From NCBI GenBank assembly GCA_050746185.1, contig JBOGLA010000018.1:74816-138815 (forward strand): DNA of 64,000 bases, read 5' to 3'. The notes under the pieces were generated by a model. The model had not been told where the DNA came from and did not search any database. It saw nothing but the letters and a program-made list of their open reading frames with translations. The stretch is from PALSA-188 sp050746185. Its GTDB lineage: Bacteria; Acidobacteriota; Terriglobia; Terriglobales; Acidobacteriaceae. Of this stretch, positions 61,692-64,000 are shown piece by piece. How positions within the stretch are numbered: the first letter of the stretch is position 1; every line of letters begins with the position of its first letter. The translations under genes were made by a program, and so were the position numbers.

Positions 61692-63254
61692 GTGGAAACC
61701 CAATCCATCGTTGTCCTGGACTTCGGCGCTCAATATTCTCAGCTGATTGCACGCCGCATCCGCGAACAGAATGTTTTTTCTGTCGTCCTTCCCTGCAATT
61801 CCTCGATTGAAGAAATTCGCAGTCACTCACCCGCCGGGATCATCCTGTCCGGCGGCCCTTCGTCCGTTTACGACAAAGACGCCCCCACCGCCGACAAGGG
61901 CATTTTCGATCTGGGCGTCCCAGTTCTCGGTATTTGTTACGGTCTGCAATACATGGTGCATGTGCTGGGAGGCAAGGTGCACCCTGCCGAGAAGCGGGAA
62001 TACGGTCATGCCAAGATTGAACTCACCCGAGGGTCGCCATTATTCGATGGGCTTCCCAAAGTTCTCTCGGTCTGGATGTCGCACGGGGATGAAGCCGTCG
62101 CGCTGCCCCCGGGCTTCGAATTAACTTCCCGATCACCCAGCGCCGTGGCCGCAATCGAAAACTCTGATCGAAAATTGTGGGCGGTGCAATTCCACCCGGA
62201 AGTTCACCACACGCCTCTCGGAACCGAGATTCTCCGCAATTTCGCTCTCAAGATATGTGCGGCCCGACCCAAGTGGACAGCACAGCACTTCATTGAGGAG
62301 GCCATCGCCGATGTGCGACGGATCGTCGGCAACGGGCGAGCAATTTGTGCGCTCTCCGGCGGCGTGGATTCGGCGGTGGCAGCGACACTGGTGGATCGCG
62401 CTCTGCGGGATGAGAATGGCACGTCGCGACTGACCTCAGTCTTTGTTAATAACGGCGTCCTTCGCAAGAACGAATTCGAGAAAGTACAGCAATCGTTGCG
62501 CGAAAAGCTTGGATTGCACGTCATTGCCGTGGATGCGACAGAGCGCTTTTTGAAAAAGCTCTCCGGGGTAACCGATCCTGAAACCAAACGCAAAATCATT
62601 GGTGCTGAGTTCATCACAGTGTTTGATGAGGAAGCTAATCGAATCGAAAAGCTCGAAGGCAACGTGGAGTGGCTGGTGCAAGGCACGCTTTATCCTGATG
62701 TGATCGAATCCCGTTCCGTACGCGGACCCTCTCAGGTGATCAAGTCTCATCACAACGTCGGCGGACTGCCTGAAAAGATGAAACTGAAACTCATTGAGCC
62801 GCTAAAAGATTTGTTTAAAGACGAAGTCAGGAAGATCGGTCGCGACCTCGGAATGCCGGAAGAAATTCTTCAGCGACAGCCATTCCCCGGACCGGGACTC
62901 GCCGTACGGATTCTGGGGGAAGTAACTGCCGAGCGGCTGGATATCCTGCGGGAATGCGATGACATTGTTGTAACCGAGATCAAGCGGGCAGGTTTGTACA
63001 CAAAAATCTGGCAATCATTCGCTGTATTGTTGCCGGTCATGTCGGTCGGCGTCATGGGGGATCAACGAACCTATGCCTACACATGTGCGGTTCGCGCCGT
63101 TCACTCCGAGGATGGCATGACCGCGGATTGGGTTCCGCTGCCCTACGACGTATTGAAAACGATATCGAGCCGCATCGTGAACGAAGTGAAAGGCGTGAAC
63201 CGCGTCGTTTACGACATCACCTCAAAACCACCCGGAACAATCGAGTGGGAATAA
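61692..63254 (+). CDS. guaA: GMP synthase (glutamine-hydrolysing)
   Basis: 520 residues, typical GuaA length. The class I amidotransferase domain (1-190) has the catalytic C82 in GICYGLQ and the H-x-E in QFHPEVHHT. The ATP pyrophosphatase domain begins with SGGVDSAV near 221. The C-terminal dimer domain shows QPFPGPGLAVRILGE and ends in PPGTIEWE, the standard GuaA tail. It converts XMP to GMP using glutamine and ATP. The start is a GTG. Confidence 0.97.
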   Translation: METQSIVVLDFGAQYSQLIARRIREQNVFSVVLPCNSSIEEIRSHSPAGIILSGGPSSVYDKDAPTADKGIFDLGVPVLGICYGLQYMVHVLGGKVHPAEKREYGHAKIELTRGSPLFDGLPKVLSVWMSHGDEAVALPPGFELTSRSPSAVAAIENSDRKLWAVQFHPEVHHTPLGTEILRNFALKICAARPKWTAQHFIEEAIADVRRIVGNGRAICALSGGVDSAVAATLVDRALRDENGTSRLTSVFVNNGVLRKNEFEKVQQSLREKLGLHVIAVDATERFLKKLSGVTDPETKRKIIGAEFITVFDEEANRIEKLEGNVEWLVQGTLYPDVIESRSVRGPSQVIKSHHNVGGLPEKMKLKLIEPLKDLFKDEVRKIGRDLGMPEEILQRQPFPGPGLAVRILGEVTAERLDILRECDDIVVTEIKRAGLYTKIWQSFAVLLPVMSVGVMGDQRTYAYTCAVRAVHSEDGMTADWVPLPYDVLKTISSRIVNEVKGVNRVVYDITSKPPGTIEWE

Positions 63255-63258
63255 GAGG

Positions 63259-63385
63259 TCACGTGGGGACAGCCGCCCTCGGCTGTCCGGCTGAGCGAAA
63301 GCTCAGCTATCACCACAATTTCCGTCAACGGCCTCAGCCGAGCCCCGCTCGGCATAGACAGCCGAGGGTGGCTGTCCCCACGTGA
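63259..63385. repeat. Large inverted repeat with a GNRA hairpin inside
   Basis: Arms of 29 bases, 63259-63287 and 63357-63385, agree in 28 positions as inverted copies (TCACGTGGGGACAGCC and GGCTGTCCCCACGTGA at the ends). Inside, GCTGAGC-GAAA-GCTCAGC (63290-63307) forms a tetraloop hairpin. The right arm is related to 4737 and 25127. It lies between convergent genes and may stop both transcripts. Confidence 0.8.
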
Positions 63386-63396
63386 TTCACCGCCAT

Positions 63397-64000
63397 TTAG
63401 TTTGACGTCTCCGTGAATGTCACCATCGGATGACCCAGTCCATAAGGGCCTTCGGCGATCACATGCGCCGTGCCGGTACCCGGCGCAAGCGTCAGAGTTA
63501 CGGAGGCATTGCCGGAAGAATCCGTTTGCACAATCCTCTGTGAGAGTGAACCGGCATCGGTGCTGAAGAAGATGCTGGCGCCCGTTTTTGTTCCGCCGGA
63601 AGAGCCAGGAACCAGCGTTGCGGTCAGAGTCAGGCTGCCGCCCGTCTGATTGTCACCTGTTTTGGTCAACGTCGCTGCGGGCCTTCCCACCACAATCCAT
63701 CCGCCCTCGGTTTGTGTCGCGACGCCATCATTGCCGCTGACGGTGAAATGGTAGAAGCCAGGAGTGCTGCCGGCAGTAATCGTAATTGTTCCCTTCTGAG
63801 CGGTAGTTAGATTCGGCTGCGTGAGCCCGGTGCCCCAGGTTCGCGTCCGTTCTTTGGACGCTAACCTGGGTTGAGGAACATTCGCGCCTAGCCGCATGAC
63901 GTTTGGGTATCCAGATCCCTTGCTCGCCATCCCGACTCGATTTTCGACGATGCCGACTTCCCCCAATGCATAGCGAAAAAAGCGGCCAGTCGCCGCCAAT
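63397..64000 (-). CDS. Ig-like surface protein, C-terminal part (start outside window)
   Basis: About 200 residues remain; the frame is open to the window edge, so the N-terminus is missing. The sequence is a set of beta-strand repeats: TITITAGSTPGFYHFTVSGN, then SLTLTATLVPGSSGGTKTGA, IVQTDSSGNASVTLTLAPGT. This is like bacterial Ig-like (Big_1/BIg) domains of secreted proteins. A palindromic repeat at 63834-63870 lies inside the frame and codes for PRLASKERTRTWG. Function unknown. Confidence 0.7.
   Translation of the reverse strand, partial: LAATGRFFRYALGEVGIVENRVGMASKGSGYPNVMRLGANVPQPRLASKERTRTWGTGLTQPNLTTAQKGTITITAGSTPGFYHFTVSGNDGVATQTEGGWIVVGRPAATLTKTGDNQTGGSLTLTATLVPGSSGGTKTGASIFFSTDAGSLSQRIVQTDSSGNASVTLTLAPGTGTAHVIAEGPYGLGHPMVTFTETSN
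63834..63870. repeat. Palindromic repeat inside a coding frame
   Basis: CCCAGGTT-C-GCGTCC (63834-63848) pairs with GGACGC-T-AACCTGGG (63856-63870), 14 pairs and one mismatch, around a seven-base loop (GTTCTTT). The length is 37 bases, but the frame stays open through it. Confidence 0.75.

Noticed and set aside
1..64000. CRISPR array, prophage or insertion sequence with terminal repeats
   Set aside because: No regular direct repeats with spacers, no phage structural genes and no IS transposase other than the RAYT were seen.

Overview
The window looks like a chromosome segment of an acidobacterium, most likely class Terriglobia (inference; no 16S rRNA is present). The case rests on several gene types that are typical together in that group: three very long PknB-type Ser/Thr kinases fused to TolB-like propellers, TPRs or PEGA domains; a TonB-dependent receptor with an N-terminal carboxypeptidase-regulatory domain; an SBBP-repeat exoprotein; a bacillithiol BshC enzyme; a DUF885 peptidase-like protein; PilZ proteins; and GC-rich coding sequence with many palindromic repeats between genes.

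Layout. 1-2234: 3'-truncated (minus strand) TonB-dependent receptor gene with a visible promoter and two tandem LacI-type operators. 2562-4727: ccmABCD haem-export operon. 4737-6240: REP/RAYT island with a frameshifted REP-associated transposase, a duplicated fragment of its 3' end, and an exported hypothetical protein whose 5' end was overwritten by that fragment. 6349-11394: PilZ protein, Gfo/Idh/MocA oxidoreductase, BshC, two small hypotheticals. 11395-15419: kinase-propeller protein, then an ArsR-SRPBCC pair. 15778-18138: glycerophosphodiesterase and glycerol-3-phosphate dehydrogenase, convergent. 18524-25742: DUF4397 lipoprotein, SBBP protein, PilZ protein, GT-C glycosyltransferase, small exported protein. 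25784-29107: NtrC-type two-component system. 29396-35058: OmpA-like protein, sortilin/BNR-type propeller, DUF885 protein. 35175-40042: GT1 glycosyltransferase, a small orphan gene, and a LodA/LodB-like pair (quinoprotein amino-acid oxidase and its flavoprotein maturase). 40113-45420: kinase-TPR protein, stand-alone SagB-type dehydrogenase, methyltransferase, decayed FkbM methyltransferase. 45611: tRNA-Glu(CUC). 46020-52716: 1620-residue kinase, exported MsrA, second ArsR-SRPBCC pair. 53076-58734: duplicated-module hypothetical, B12-binding radical SAM protein, EVE protein, GT-C glycosyltransferase, and a run of three small basic or RNA-binding proteins. 59050-63254: GAF-TonB fusion, LuxR-type regulator, guaA. 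63397-64000: C-terminal part of an Ig-like surface protein with a palindrome inside its reading frame.

The most rewarding parts are the LodA/LodB operon, the RAYT/REP island with its five scattered REP hairpins, the two ArsR-SRPBCC promoters that share one motif at the -10 box, the tandem operators of the TonB receptor, the GAF-TM-TonB fusion, and a palindromic element that has become coding sequence. No CRISPR array, prophage or classic insertion sequence was seen. All family assignments come from reading motifs by eye; no database was searched.
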